A stretch of 64,000 nt of DNA, taken from contig JAHFRA010000002.1 of assembly GCA_023259035.1 (NCBI GenBank), positions 62,001 through 126,000 of the forward strand, given 5' to 3'. The position numbers and the translations under genes were made by a program. Source of the stretch: Gallionella sp. (GTDB lineage Bacteria; Pseudomonadota; Gammaproteobacteria; Burkholderiales; Gallionellaceae). Below, one piece after another: positions 35,842 to 44,792 of this stretch. Positions within the stretch are counted from its first letter, which is position 1. Every line of letters starts with the position of its first letter. The notes beneath the pieces were generated by a model. That model was not told the DNA's origin and did not search any database. It worked only from the letters and a program-made list of their open reading frames with translations.

Positions 35842-36051
35842 ATGAACATGACAAATATTCGTACTTTCGCCAAATTGATGGGCATCAATCCGGGCAAGCT
35901 TTCGAAAGCCGGCCTGATTAAGGAGATACAAATCGGGGAAGGTAATTCCGCTTGTTACGCTACTGCCCGCAATGGTGAATGTGCTCAGTTGACGTGCCTT
36001 TGGCGGGAGGACTGTTTCGGTGCCGCTCGCGAAGGCGGGGCATCATCATGA
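35842..36051 (+). CDS. Small SAP-motif protein
   Basis: This 69-residue protein starts MNMTNIRTFAKLMGINPGKL then SKAGLIKEIQ, a helix-turn-helix of the SAP type. A Cys-rich end follows (CYATARNGECAQLTCLWRED CFG). Very similar short proteins are common in sulphur- and iron-cycling proteobacteria, where the function is unknown. A DNA-binding role would be inferred from SAP alone. A GGGG-containing site precedes the ATG. It lies between the chemoreceptor and a kinase relic. Confidence 0.65.
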   Translation: MNMTNIRTFAKLMGINPGKLSKAGLIKEIQIGEGNSACYATARNGECAQLTCLWREDCFGAAREGGASS

Positions 36052-36073
36052 AATAGTGCCGTTGGGCAGGCTC

Positions 36074-36151
36074 AACGAGGGCGCGACGATTTATTTTGCG
36101 TTACCAAACAAAGGCGACAGCTCAGGAACAATGAGTTGCGACAAAAGATAA
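36074..36151 (+). pseudogene. 3' remnant of a HisKA histidine kinase gene
   Basis: The frame reads [17 protein letters not shown] and ends at 36151. [11 protein letters not shown] is exactly the C-terminal signature shared by the kinases at 41841, 44793 and 50408, and the DNA (GGCGCGACGATTTATTTTGC) matches theirs. Nothing upstream matches the rest of a kinase, so this is the scar of a deletion or partial duplication. Confidence 0.8.
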
Positions 36152-36158
36152 ACAAAGA

Positions 36159-37961
36159 ATGTTCAGCGACGGCACAACGCATTCTCAGGACACAGAGGCA
36201 CCCCGCAGCCTTTTTTATTGGCCACCATTCTGGTTTTTCGTTCTTCTTGTGCTGGCGGTCAGCGGCATCGGCTATGCCACGTTCCAGCAATACAAGGCAG
36301 ACACCCGCCAAAAAGAAATGGCGCTGCTTGCCACTCTTGCCGACCTGAAAGTGAAAGAAATCACAAAATGGATAGAGGAGCGCAAAGGCGATGCCGAAGC
36401 CCTGACGCAAGGCTCTTTCTTTTCACGGGAAGTGGAGAAATGGTTGCAAAGGGGAATGCCATCCGGTGAAATCCGGTCAATGATCCTTGCACGGATGGAG
36501 TCGGTGCGCCATGCATACGGCTACCGGGAATTATTGCTGCTCGATGCGCGCGGCAAGCTGGTCTTATCCACTTCACCTGATGTTCATCCACCCGACAGCG
36601 ATAGCGTGGCGCAGATAAAAGAAGCCATTCGGACGCGAAGCATCATTTTTCTGAATATTGGCTCGCGCGGCGAATTCGGGGATATGGGCGCGGCAGCCGC
36701 GCTGCTCGCTATTCATGACGGAAAACCCGAAGCCGTCGGCGCCATCTATCTGCGGATCGAACCTTACGGTTCCCTTTTTCCGCTGATGAAAGCATCGCCG
36801 CTGGATCACAAGAGTTTAGAACTGGTTCTGGCGCGCCGCGAAGGGGATGATGTGTTGCTCCTGAACGTCCCCGCAGCCAATGAAGGTGCCGGCCTGATGC
36901 GGCAGCCGTTGAGCCAGCCGAAACTGCCGGCTGCCATGGCGATATTGGGAAGCCAGGCGTTAGCAGATGGCGTAGACTACCGCGGCGTGCCGGTGTTCGC
37001 GGCCATGCGCAAAATTCCCGATTCCAACTGGTTCTTTGTGGTCAAGGTGGAACAGGAAGAAATTTATGCGCCGCTGCGGCGGCAGGCATGGCTGATGGCA
37101 GGTGCAATCGCCGTTCTGGTTACCCTGACCGGCATGGCAGTTGGCTTGTGGTGGCGGAATCAGCGCGCCAGGATTCTCATCGCCGAACAACAGCAAACCG
37201 AAGCGGCGGTGCGCCAGCTCAACACAGAACTCGAACAGCGGGTGGCGCAACGCACCGCCCAGCTGGAAGCCGCCAACAAGGAGCTCGAGGAATTTTCCTA
37301 TTCGATGTCTCACGACATGCGCACGCCCTTGCGGGCGCTCGACGGCTTCTCGAAATTGCTTCTGGAGGAGCACAGCGCCAACCTCGACGACGAGGGCAAA
37401 CGCCTGCTGAAGATACTGCGCGACAACGCCCAGCGCATGGGGCGACTTGTCGACGACATCCTGCACTTTCTGAGCATGGGCAGGCGTAAAATGGAATATA
37501 GTTCCGTCGACATTGCCAAGCTGGCATCGGAAATTTTCACGGCGTTGCAGGCCGCTGTTCCCGCGCGCCGCTTGCGTCTCATAATCGGTGCACTTCCGCC
37601 AGTCTGGGGCGACCGCGACATGATCCGCGAGGCATTGCATAAACTGCTGTCGAATGCCATCAAGTTTTCTCCGGCGGATGGCGAGGCGTTAATCGAGATA
37701 GGCGGCGCGGCTGATGAAGAGGAAAATGTTTACTCGGTAACAGATCACGGCATCGGATTCGACATGCGCTATGCGAATAAGCTGTTCCGGGTGTTTGAGC
37801 GCGTACACCCGACCGGCCAGTATGAGGGTTCGGGCATTGGCCTGGCTCTCGTCAAACGTATCGTCACCCGCCATGGCGGCAGGGTGTGGGCGGAAGGCAA
37901 ACCCGACGAAGGCGCGACAATTTATTTTGCTTTGCCAACCAAGGAGGAGAAACATGGATGA
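36159..37961 (+). CDS. Membrane histidine kinase with a periplasmic Cache-like sensor
   Basis: This 600-residue protein has TM1 at about 19-41, a large periplasmic region (about 42-300) with a Cache-like pattern ([38 protein letters not shown]), TM2 at about 305-327, and a coiled coil. HisKA has His385 in [16 protein letters not shown], followed by an HATPase domain ([28 protein letters not shown]). The start lacks a clear ribosome-binding site, but TM1 leaves little room for another. The stop overlaps the next regulator gene by eight bases. It is the least similar of the five related kinases. Confidence 0.9.
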   Translation: MFSDGTTHSQDTEAPRSLFYWPPFWFFVLLVLAVSGIGYATFQQYKADTRQKEMALLATLADLKVKEITKWIEERKGDAEALTQGSFFSREVEKWLQRGMPSGEIRSMILARMESVRHAYGYRELLLLDARGKLVLSTSPDVHPPDSDSVAQIKEAIRTRSIIFLNIGSRGEFGDMGAAAALLAIHDGKPEAVGAIYLRIEPYGSLFPLMKASPLDHKSLELVLARREGDDVLLLNVPAANEGAGLMRQPLSQPKLPAAMAILGSQALADGVDYRGVPVFAAMRKIPDSNWFFVVKVEQEEIYAPLRRQAWLMAGAIAVLVTLTGMAVGLWWRNQRARILIAEQQQTEAAVRQLNTELEQRVAQRTAQLEAANKELEEFSYSMSHDMRTPLRALDGFSKLLLEEHSANLDDEGKRLLKILRDNAQRMGRLVDDILHFLSMGRRKMEYSSVDIAKLASEIFTALQAAVPARRLRLIIGALPPVWGDRDMIREALHKLLSNAIKFSPADGEALIEIGGAADEEENVYSVTDHGIGFDMRYANKLFRVFERVHPTGQYEGSGIGLALVKRIVTRHGGRVWAEGKPDEGATIYFALPTKEEKHG

Positions 37962-38400
37962 TACGGTGCAAGAGGTAGAAATCCTGCTGGTGGAAGACAA
38001 CCCGAACGATGCGGAACTGGCGATCCGGGCGCTGAAGAAAAACAAGCTGGCCAACAAGCTGCTGTGGGTGAAGGATGGCGCGGAAGCGCTGGATTTTATC
38101 TTTGCCACGGGCAGCTATTCGCACCGCGATGTGGAGAACGGCCCCAAGGTGATCCTGCTGGATTTGCGCCTGCCCAAGGTGGACGGCATGGAAGTGCTGC
38201 GCCGGGCCAAGGGCGATGAGCGCACCAAGGCCATTCCCGTGGTGGTGCTGACCTCGTCCAGGGAAGACCGGGATGTCGTGGAGAGCTACAAACTCGGCGT
38301 CAACAGCTTCATCAGCAAGCCGGTGGAGTTTGAAGCATTCGCCAAGATCGTGGCGGAGCTGGGATTCTATTGGCTGCTGGTAAACCAGCCGCCGGTGTAA
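37954..38400 (+). CDS. Rcp1-like single-domain response regulator, copy 1
   Basis: This 148-residue receiver starts [20 protein letters not shown], behind AAGGAGGAG. The acceptor is Asp70 ([13 protein letters not shown]), with VVLTSS and SFISKPVEF completing the active site. The type is that of Rcp1, the partner of cyanobacterial phytochromes, whose kinase domains resemble those here. Its protein is identical to the product of 51717-52163, and the genes differ by one silent base. It overlaps the upstream kinase by eight bases. A longer open frame to 37771 lies within that kinase and is rejected. Confidence 0.92.
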   Translation: MDDTVQEVEILLVEDNPNDAELAIRALKKNKLANKLLWVKDGAEALDFIFATGSYSHRDVENGPKVILLDLRLPKVDGMEVLRRAKGDERTKAIPVVVLTSSREDRDVVESYKLGVNSFISKPVEFEAFAKIVAELGFYWLLVNQPPV

Positions 38401-38658
38401 TCATGACCGCACCCGCGCTCGGGCGCGATTCAAACTGATGTGGTGGAATACGTAGCCCGGATGAAACGTAGTGTTAACCAATGACTTGGCCGTTGTTTTT
38501 TGACGGCCTAGTTGTAGCCCGGATGGAGTGCAACGGAATCCGGGAAGAACGGAGCACCGCATTCCTACGTATTCTACGTATTCCACCACATCAGTTTGAA
38601 TCGCACCCCACACACCACCCCTTGAAAGGGGAGGTCATGAAGGGCAAATGGATTATCT
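38401..38658. repeat. Duplicated intergenic segment, copy 1, with REP-like element
   Basis: The first 112 bases are identical to 52164-52275 and include hairpin-repeat copy D (38473-38512; stem GGCCGT / ACGGCC). A 52-base REP-like element (38514-38565, starting GTAGCCCGGATGGAGTG) occurs in the other copy in reverse orientation at 52300-52351. The end (from about 38588) again matches the second copy and runs into the next gene. Confidence 0.85.
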
Positions 38659-40773
38659 ATGACACAAGCAACTACACCACTGCGTATCCTGATGCTGGAG
38701 GACTCGCCGACCGATGCCGAGCTGATCGAGCGCGAGCTGCGCAAGTCGGATTTGTTCTTCACCGCCAAACGTGTTGACACCCGAGAGGCATTTATCCGGG
38801 CGCTGGATGAGCTCTACCCAGACATCGTGCTCGCCGACTACAAGCTGCCCTCCTTCGACGGCGGCTCCGCGCTGAAGATTGTCCGGCAACAATATCCGAC
38901 TGTGCCGGTGCTGATGGTAACCGGCGCCGTGGGAGATGAGATAGCCGTCGAGTTGCTCAAGCTGGGTGCGCGAGACTATATCCTCAAGGATCGGCTGGCG
39001 CGGCTCGGAACCGCAGTGCGGCGAGTCCTTTCCGAAAATCAAGATACCTGCGCCCGCAAGGCGGCAGAGAAAGCCTTGTTCGAAAGCGAGAACCAATTGC
39101 GCCTGCTGCTGGATTCCGCCGCCGAAGCGATATATGGCCTCGATATGCAGGGGAACTGCACGTTCTGCAACCCATCCTGTCTCGAAATGCTGGGCTACCA
39201 GCACACCGACGAACTGGTCGGCAAGAACATGCATGACCTGATCCACCATCGGCATGCAAACGGAACCGCATTCCCGGTGAATGACTGCCGCATTTACCGC
39301 GCTTTCCTGACGGGTGAAAAAGTGCATGTGGACGATGAAGTGCTGTGGCGCGCCGACGGCACCTGCTTCCCCGCCGAATACTGGTCGCACCCGCAAATCC
39401 GCGACGGCGCGGTGATCGGTGCCGTCGTGACTTTCCTGGACATCACCGCGCGCAAAAAATCCGAGGAAACCATCTTTAAGCAGGCCAATTTCGATGCGCT
39501 GACCGGGCTGCCCAACCGCCACATGTTCTACGACCGCCTGGCGCAGGAAATCAAAAAAGCGCATCGCGATGGCCTGAAAGTGCCGCTGCTGTCGATTGAT
39601 CTCGACAAATTCAAGGAGGTCAACGACACGCTCGGGCACAGCATGGGTGACATCCTGCTGGTGGAAGCGGCGCGCCGCATCCGCAACTGCATGCACGAGC
39701 TGGACACGGTGGCGCGTATGGACGGTGACGAGTTCGCCGTCATCCTGTCGGCACTCGACAACGTCGGCAGCATTGAGCGGGTGGCCGGAAATCTTCTGCA
39801 GAAGCTGGCTGAGCCTTTCCAGTTGGGAAGCGAAATGGTTTATGTGTCGGCCAGCATCGGCATCACGCTGTATCCCGACGATGCCACCAGGATGGAAGAC
39901 CTGCTCAAGAACGCCAATCAGGCGATGCATGCCGCCAAAGATAAGGGCCGCAATCGTTTCAGCTACTTCATGCAAGCCATGCAGGAAGCGGCGCAGGCCC
40001 GGCTGCGGCTGGTCAACGACTTGCGCGGTGCATTGGCTGCCCGGCAGCTCAGGGTCTATTTCCAGCCTATCGTGGACGTGGCGACGGGAAACATCAACAA
40101 GGCGGAAGCGCTGGTTCGCTGGCAGCACCCGGAGCGGGGCTTGGTCAGCCCGGTTGAATTCATTCCACTGGCCGAGGAAACCGGACTCATTTTCGAAATC
40201 GGCGACTGGGTGTTTCATGAATCCATGCGCTGGGCCGAGCGCTGGAGGGCGTTGCACAACCCATTGCTGCAGATCAGCGTGAACAAATCGCCGTTGCAGT
40301 TTTACAAGGACGGCGGTGACAACACGGCATGGCTATCCCACTTGCGCGAACTTGACCTGCCCGGTCAAAGCCTCGCCATCGAGATTACCGAGGGTTTGTT
40401 GATGGATGCAAATGCCTCCGTTACCGGCGCGCTTTTCGCGTTGCGTGACGCCGGTATCCAGGTCTCGATGGATGATTTCGGCACCGGCTATTCGTCGCTG
40501 TCCTATCTCAAGAAGTTCCATATTGATTATTTGAAAATCGACAAATCTTTCGTCCGTGACATGGTAACCGACCCAAACGATATGGCCTTATCCGAAGCTA
40601 TCATCGTGATGGCGCACAAACTCGGCATAAAAGTGATCGCCGAAGGGGTGGAAACAAAAAAACAGCTTAACCTGCTGGCCCTTGCGGGGTGCGACTACGC
40701 GCAAGGGTACTTGTATTCCAGGCCGGTGCCGCCCGAAGAGTTCGAGGAGTTGTTGAAACAGGGTTATCTGTAA
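38659..40773 (+). CDS. REC-PAS-GGDEF-EAL protein with degenerate GGDEF
   Basis: This 704-residue protein has a receiver (about 1-125; Asp in IVLADYKLPSF), a PAS domain with a Cys-rich pattern (CTFCNPSC, about 155-265), GGDEF (about 275-435) and EAL (about 445-700). The cyclase motif is DGDEF instead of GGDEF, and the inhibitory site is HELD instead of RxxD, so cyclase activity and product inhibition are doubtful. EAL residues are intact: EALVRW, NKSP, EITEGLL, DDFGTGYSSL, YLKIDKSF, AEGVET. It is probably a phosphodiesterase. Confidence 0.9.
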   Translation: MTQATTPLRILMLEDSPTDAELIERELRKSDLFFTAKRVDTREAFIRALDELYPDIVLADYKLPSFDGGSALKIVRQQYPTVPVLMVTGAVGDEIAVELLKLGARDYILKDRLARLGTAVRRVLSENQDTCARKAAEKALFESENQLRLLLDSAAEAIYGLDMQGNCTFCNPSCLEMLGYQHTDELVGKNMHDLIHHRHANGTAFPVNDCRIYRAFLTGEKVHVDDEVLWRADGTCFPAEYWSHPQIRDGAVIGAVVTFLDITARKKSEETIFKQANFDALTGLPNRHMFYDRLAQEIKKAHRDGLKVPLLSIDLDKFKEVNDTLGHSMGDILLVEAARRIRNCMHELDTVARMDGDEFAVILSALDNVGSIERVAGNLLQKLAEPFQLGSEMVYVSASIGITLYPDDATRMEDLLKNANQAMHAAKDKGRNRFSYFMQAMQEAAQARLRLVNDLRGALAARQLRVYFQPIVDVATGNINKAEALVRWQHPERGLVSPVEFIPLAEETGLIFEIGDWVFHESMRWAERWRALHNPLLQISVNKSPLQFYKDGGDNTAWLSHLRELDLPGQSLAIEITEGLLMDANASVTGALFALRDAGIQVSMDDFGTGYSSLSYLKKFHIDYLKIDKSFVRDMVTDPNDMALSEAIIVMAHKLGIKVIAEGVETKKQLNLLALAGCDYAQGYLYSRPVPPEEFEELLKQGYL

Positions 40774-40847
40774 CACCGGTTTGCGGTTTGTGGATGCCGT
40801 CTTTCCGGTCAAGCGATTTTTTCCATAATTTGGTTAAGGAGTTTCTC

Positions 40848-41834
40848 ATGTGGAAATTATTCGCCCTGCTAATATTCATCACTGCTCTCATGGGCTGCCA
40901 AAAGACGCCGCCCAAAAATGCGGAGCCACCCCAGAAAATCACCGTCGCTTACACCTGGCAACCGCAGAGCACCCTCGTCCACATCGCGGCAGCAAAAGGA
41001 TATTTCACCGGGGAAGGGCTCGATGCGCAGCCGCTGATGCACACCTACGGCAAGGCGGCGCTGCAATCGGTCACCGAGAACAAGGCCGATTTTGCCACCG
41101 TCGCGGAAACTCCCGTCATGTTCAACGTGCTCAAGGGCGAAAAGATTTTCGTGATCGCCAACATCGAAGCGAGCTCCATGAACAACGCGATCGTCGCAAG
41201 AAAAAGCGCGGGCATCGCAGTACCCGGCGACTTGAAAGGGAAGCGCATCGGCTTCACGCCCGGCACCACGTCCGACTTCTTCCTCGATTCGCTGCTGACG
41301 GCAAACGGCCTGACGCGGCATGAAATCCAGCCCGTCGCACTGAAACCCGAAGAGATGCAGGATGCCATGATGGCGAAGAAGATCGATGCGGCTTCCGTCT
41401 GGAACTATCCGCTGACACTGATCAAACGGCAGCTCGGGCCTGACGGGGCGATTTTTTACGACCGGGAAATCTATACCGAAACGTTCAACATCGCCGCACA
41501 GCAAGATTATGTCCGCAAAAATCCGGAGACGGTCAAACGCTTTCTCCGCGCCCTGATCAAGGCGGAAGATTTCGTGGCAAAAAACCCGGACGAAGCGCAG
41601 GCCATCATGTCCGCAGCAACGAAGATAGACAAAGGCCTTATCCACGAAGTCTGGAATGCCTTCAACTACCATGTCGTGCAAGACCAGACGCTCCTGATCA
41701 CGCTGGAGGATGAAACAAGGTGGGCGATGAAAAACCAGTTGACCGAGCGGACTGACATGCCCGACTACCTGGGCTACATCCATCTCGACAGCCTCAGAGC
41801 GGTCAAGCCGGAAGCGATCAAGATGAACCGCTAG
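40848..41834 (+). CDS. Periplasmic substrate-binding lipoprotein (NMT1/SsuA-like)
   Basis: This 328-residue lipoprotein has a lipobox ending LMGC (Cys17). The mature part is a type II periplasmic binding protein of the NMT1/TauA/SsuA group: KITVAYTWQPQSTLVHIAAA, GYFTGEGLDAQP, FATVAETPVMF and GKRIGFTPGTTSDFFLDSLL. Such proteins usually feed an ABC transporter, but no permease or ATPase gene is nearby. Six bases after its stop begins a membrane kinase, so it may serve as the sensor's ligand-binding partner. A TAAGGAG site lies seven bases before the ATG. The ligand cannot be read from sequence. Confidence 0.85.
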   Translation: MWKLFALLIFITALMGCQKTPPKNAEPPQKITVAYTWQPQSTLVHIAAAKGYFTGEGLDAQPLMHTYGKAALQSVTENKADFATVAETPVMFNVLKGEKIFVIANIEASSMNNAIVARKSAGIAVPGDLKGKRIGFTPGTTSDFFLDSLLTANGLTRHEIQPVALKPEEMQDAMMAKKIDAASVWNYPLTLIKRQLGPDGAIFYDREIYTETFNIAAQQDYVRKNPETVKRFLRALIKAEDFVAKNPDEAQAIMSAATKIDKGLIHEVWNAFNYHVVQDQTLLITLEDETRWAMKNQLTERTDMPDYLGYIHLDSLRAVKPEAIKMNR

Positions 41835-41840
41835 GCCATC

Positions 41841-43352
41841 ATGCGCATCACTACCCGGCTAAGGATCATTTCAACCGTTACGGCAGCCGCTCTCGTCGTG
41901 CTGGCGCCGGTGCTTATCTGGTCATTCCTCGAATTCAAGAGCGCGAACAACGACGATTCTCTTGCCGACGCAATCAGTGCCGGTTTTTCCGAACGCACCT
42001 CGTTCAGCGGCCAGTATTTCCTGTACCGTGAAGGCCGCATACAGGCGCAATGGGATAAGAGCAATAAGGCAATCGACCGCCTGTTGCGCCAGGCCGAGGT
42101 TCAATTCCATAGCGAAAAAGAACGGCAAGTTCTGGAACGGCTGCGCAGGAATATGGAAGGCGGTGCGGATATTCTCAACCGCATCATCAAAAATAACGAA
42201 GTATTAAAAACAGCCGTCGGCAACCGCCAGGTTTACGAAGAGCTCGACAAAAGGCTGTTCAGCCAATTGCTGCTGAAGAACGTCGCAACCCGCGATATGA
42301 CAACCGCCTTGAAGGATGCAAGCACACGGCATATTGAGAAGACCTACCGATACCTGACCATCGTCATCGGTTTGTTCGCATTCACGCTGGCGCTTGCCAC
42401 CATCCTGACCTCGATGCAGATCGGCAGGTTAATCCGCAAACGCCTGACGCCGCTGCACGATGGCGCAAAAATCGTTGCCGGCGGCGACCTGGATCACCGG
42501 ATCAAGTGTGATGGCGCTGATGAGTTTGCCGAACTCGCCCTGTCCATCAACGCCATGACGGACAAGCTCGAAGCAGAAATCAGCGCGCACAAGCAGGCGG
42601 AAGAAAAGATCAAGGAGCTTAACCAGAACCTCGAGATGCGGGTGATCGAACGGACGGCGCAATTGGAAGCTTCCGGCAAGGACATGGAAGATTTCAACTA
42701 CAACATTTCCCATGACTTGCGCGCGCCATTGCGCGCGATTGACAGCTTTTCGCGGATACTGCTGGAAGAGTATGCCGTCAGGCTGGATGATGAAGGCAGA
42801 CGGATGCTGAAGGTGGTAGGCGACAATGCCCGGAAAATGGGACAGCTGATAGACGATCTCCTGGCATTCTCCCGCACCGGGCGCATTAAGGTTGAACGTT
42901 CCGCAATCAACATGAAAAACCTGGTGGCTGGTGTATGGGAAGAGCTTCAGCCGGGCATGGTCGGGCGGGACGTGCGGCTGGACATCCGCGACATGCCGCC
43001 CGCCGAAGGAGACCCGGCCACGATCCGCCAAGTCGTTTTCAACCTGCTGTCCAATGCGGTCAAATTCACGCAGCAGCGTGCGGATGCCCGGATCGAGGTG
43101 GGCGGCCATGCGGATGAACATGAGGCCGTCTATCATGTAAAAGATAATGGTGTCGGCTTCGACATGCAATACGCCCCGAAATTGTTCGGCGTATTCCAGC
43201 GCCTGCATGGCATGGATGAATTCGAAGGTACCGGCATCGGGTTGGCCATCGTCAAGCGCATCATCGCCAAACACGACGGGCGAGTGTGGGCGGAAGGCAA
43301 GGTCAACGAGGGCGCAACGATTTATTTTGCGTTGCCGTACGGGAAGAAATAG
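41841..43352 (+). CDS. Membrane histidine kinase with HAMP domain, paired with the binding lipoprotein
   Basis: This 503-residue protein has TM1 at about 8-28, a helical periplasmic region (about 30-170) and TM2 at about 172-193. HAMP follows, then a coiled coil (KIKELNQNLEMRVIERTAQ), HisKA with His291 in NISHDLRAPLRAIDSF and HATPase ([33 protein letters not shown]). The C-terminus is nearly the same as in the kinases at 44793, 46849 and 50408. The periplasmic helical bundle could contact the lipoprotein encoded just upstream. No regulator gene follows directly, so it may use the shared Rcp1-like protein. Confidence 0.9.
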   Translation: MRITTRLRIISTVTAAALVVLAPVLIWSFLEFKSANNDDSLADAISAGFSERTSFSGQYFLYREGRIQAQWDKSNKAIDRLLRQAEVQFHSEKERQVLERLRRNMEGGADILNRIIKNNEVLKTAVGNRQVYEELDKRLFSQLLLKNVATRDMTTALKDASTRHIEKTYRYLTIVIGLFAFTLALATILTSMQIGRLIRKRLTPLHDGAKIVAGGDLDHRIKCDGADEFAELALSINAMTDKLEAEISAHKQAEEKIKELNQNLEMRVIERTAQLEASGKDMEDFNYNISHDLRAPLRAIDSFSRILLEEYAVRLDDEGRRMLKVVGDNARKMGQLIDDLLAFSRTGRIKVERSAINMKNLVAGVWEELQPGMVGRDVRLDIRDMPPAEGDPATIRQVVFNLLSNAVKFTQQRADARIEVGGHADEHEAVYHVKDNGVGFDMQYAPKLFGVFQRLHGMDEFEGTGIGLAIVKRIIAKHDGRVWAEGKVNEGATIYFALPYGKK

Positions 43353-43881
43353 CAAGGTTGTGCGAAGCCTGTCCTGATGCAACTGCTGATAGAACGACTA
43401 GTATCGCGTCACAGAATTATCGGAACATGTTCAAAACCTGCAGGTAGATTCCAAACAATATTTCGTAATTTATGATTTGCAATACTAGCCCGCATGGGTC
43501 ATCTGTCGATCTGCTGAAAATTTTCAGGAAACGCTTAACCCTGCTACTCTCGATAACTATTATCTTGTGTCAATTCGCTGCGTCTTTCGGCATATTGCCA
43601 ATGTAGAATTGTATTGATAGTGTGTGCGCCCATGCATCCATAGCCTTCGTATTACATGAACATGGCCCGCCCAATTTATTTCGTTGCTGCGTAACACTTG
43701 GCCTGCCGATTAAAGAACAGCGTGCCACGCAAGAGAACGGTGGAATATATGGCACAATGCAAAGCGTTATGCGGCAAAAGCGTCGCATAACTTATTATTA
43801 GCGCCCATCCTCTTATAGCGTCACCAATGAGAGACACATGAAGTGCTACCGAAAAAATTGACGAAAAAGGAAGTGCAAAGT
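43353..43881. other. Intergenic region upstream of the hemerythrin gene
   Basis: These 529 AT-rich bases hold the left arm of a long inverted repeat (43401-43489). I see no supported gene. A 72-codon minus-strand frame (43570-43788) has no recognisable product. Confidence 0.55.
43401..43489. repeat. Left arm of the inverted repeat flanking the hemerythrin gene
   Basis: The 89 bases contain the palindrome GAACATGTTC and the AT-rich part CAATATTTCGTAATTTATG. Reverse-complemented, positions 43443-43489 match 44505-44551, and 43401-43438 match 44664-44701, with about two mismatches in each block. Confidence 0.85.
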
Positions 43882-44292
43882 ATGAATATTGATAAATTCA
43901 AGCAGGATCATCTGACCATTTTGGGTAACGCGACCGAACTCAGGCGCCTAATACAAGCAGGCATTGCTGGCAACGCCGAAGCCATCGCGAAAATGATCGT
44001 TTCCATGAGCGCCAACATCAAGATGCATCTGGCCTCTGAAGACCGGGTGCTCTATCCTGGACTTACCGGTTCGAGCAACACCACGGCGGCCCAAATGGCC
44101 AAGAAGTTTCAGGCCGAGATGGGTGCTATTGCCGCCGCCTACGGTGATTTTTCGCGCAAGTGGAATATAGGATCTAAGGTTGCAGCCGAACCGGATGAGT
44201 TCCGCAAGGCGGCGGATCAAATTCTTAAAGCCCTGCATGAACGCATCCAACGCGAGGACAGAGATCTTTACCCGCTGGCGGAGCGTGTCTAG
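43882..44292 (+). CDS. Hemerythrin HHE-domain protein
   Basis: This 136-residue protein starts MNIDKFKQDHLTILGNATEL, behind AAAAAGGAAG. It shows the HHE pattern: His in KQDH, then MHLASEDRVLYPGL, then LHERIQREDRDLYPL. It should fold as a four-helix bundle binding a non-haem di-iron site, used for oxygen, NO or redox sensing or storage. An open frame extends to 43843 but lacks a ribosome-binding site. It lies alone between 89-base inverted repeats within an island of redox-type sensors. Confidence 0.85.
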   Translation: MNIDKFKQDHLTILGNATELRRLIQAGIAGNAEAIAKMIVSMSANIKMHLASEDRVLYPGLTGSSNTTAAQMAKKFQAEMGAIAAAYGDFSRKWNIGSKVAAEPDEFRKAADQILKALHERIQREDRDLYPLAERV

Positions 44293-44792
44293 CCGGATCG
44301 CGTATTTTTCCTTTCAGGTCATCCGCCCTGCCTACGAAGAATGCGTTGGCTATTTTGCGTAAATGCTGTAGAAAAACTCAGAATTTCCATCGGTACGCGG
44401 GGGAGGCGCAAATGCCGTAGAGCGGTTTTGGGAGAGGGTGGGTGGGGCAGCTCTCATTTTCTGCCCAATAAATTACCCAGGCGCTCAGAAAATGTTGGTG
44501 CCTCGCTAGTATTGCAAATCATAAATTACGAAATATTGTTTGGAACCTACCCGCGTTTTCGTAAGGCGGATGAGCCGCAGGCGTTACCGGTGCCGGGGCA
44601 CACGTTTTTGCATCCGCCGAATGAAAATCATACGGCGGAAGGCGCTACGCTTTTCCGCCCTACGGTTTTGAACATGTTCCGATAATTCTGTGATGCGCTA
44701 CCAGCCTAGCCGAAGGGCGAAGCGTGCCCAACGCGCTATTGCAGGCTGTATGCATTATCTGTCCACCTGGGTTAATCGAAAAGGAAAGCCCG
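44293..44792. other. Intergenic region downstream of the hemerythrin gene
   Basis: These 500 bases hold the right arm of the inverted repeat, interrupted by a 112-base REP-like insertion. A 114-codon frame (44341-44685) runs through these repeats and is unlikely to be real. Confidence 0.6.
44505..44701. repeat. Right arm of the inverted repeat, split by a REP-like insertion
   Basis: Blocks 44505-44551 and 44664-44701 match the left arm in reverse complement. Where the left arm has only TGCA, this arm has 112 bases (44552-44663) containing GTAAGGCGGATGAGCCGCAG and CATCCGCCG facing each other, then GGCGGAAGGCGCTACGC. That pattern is typical of a small palindromic repeat. Confidence 0.85.

Noticed and set aside
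38653-40257. 534-codon frame antisense to the GGDEF-EAL gene
   Set aside because: The sense strand carries complete REC, PAS, GGDEF and EAL motifs; the antisense frame has none.
44341-44685. 114-codon frame after the hemerythrin gene
   Set aside because: It runs through the inverted-repeat arm and its REP-like insertion, so it is an accident of repeat sequence.
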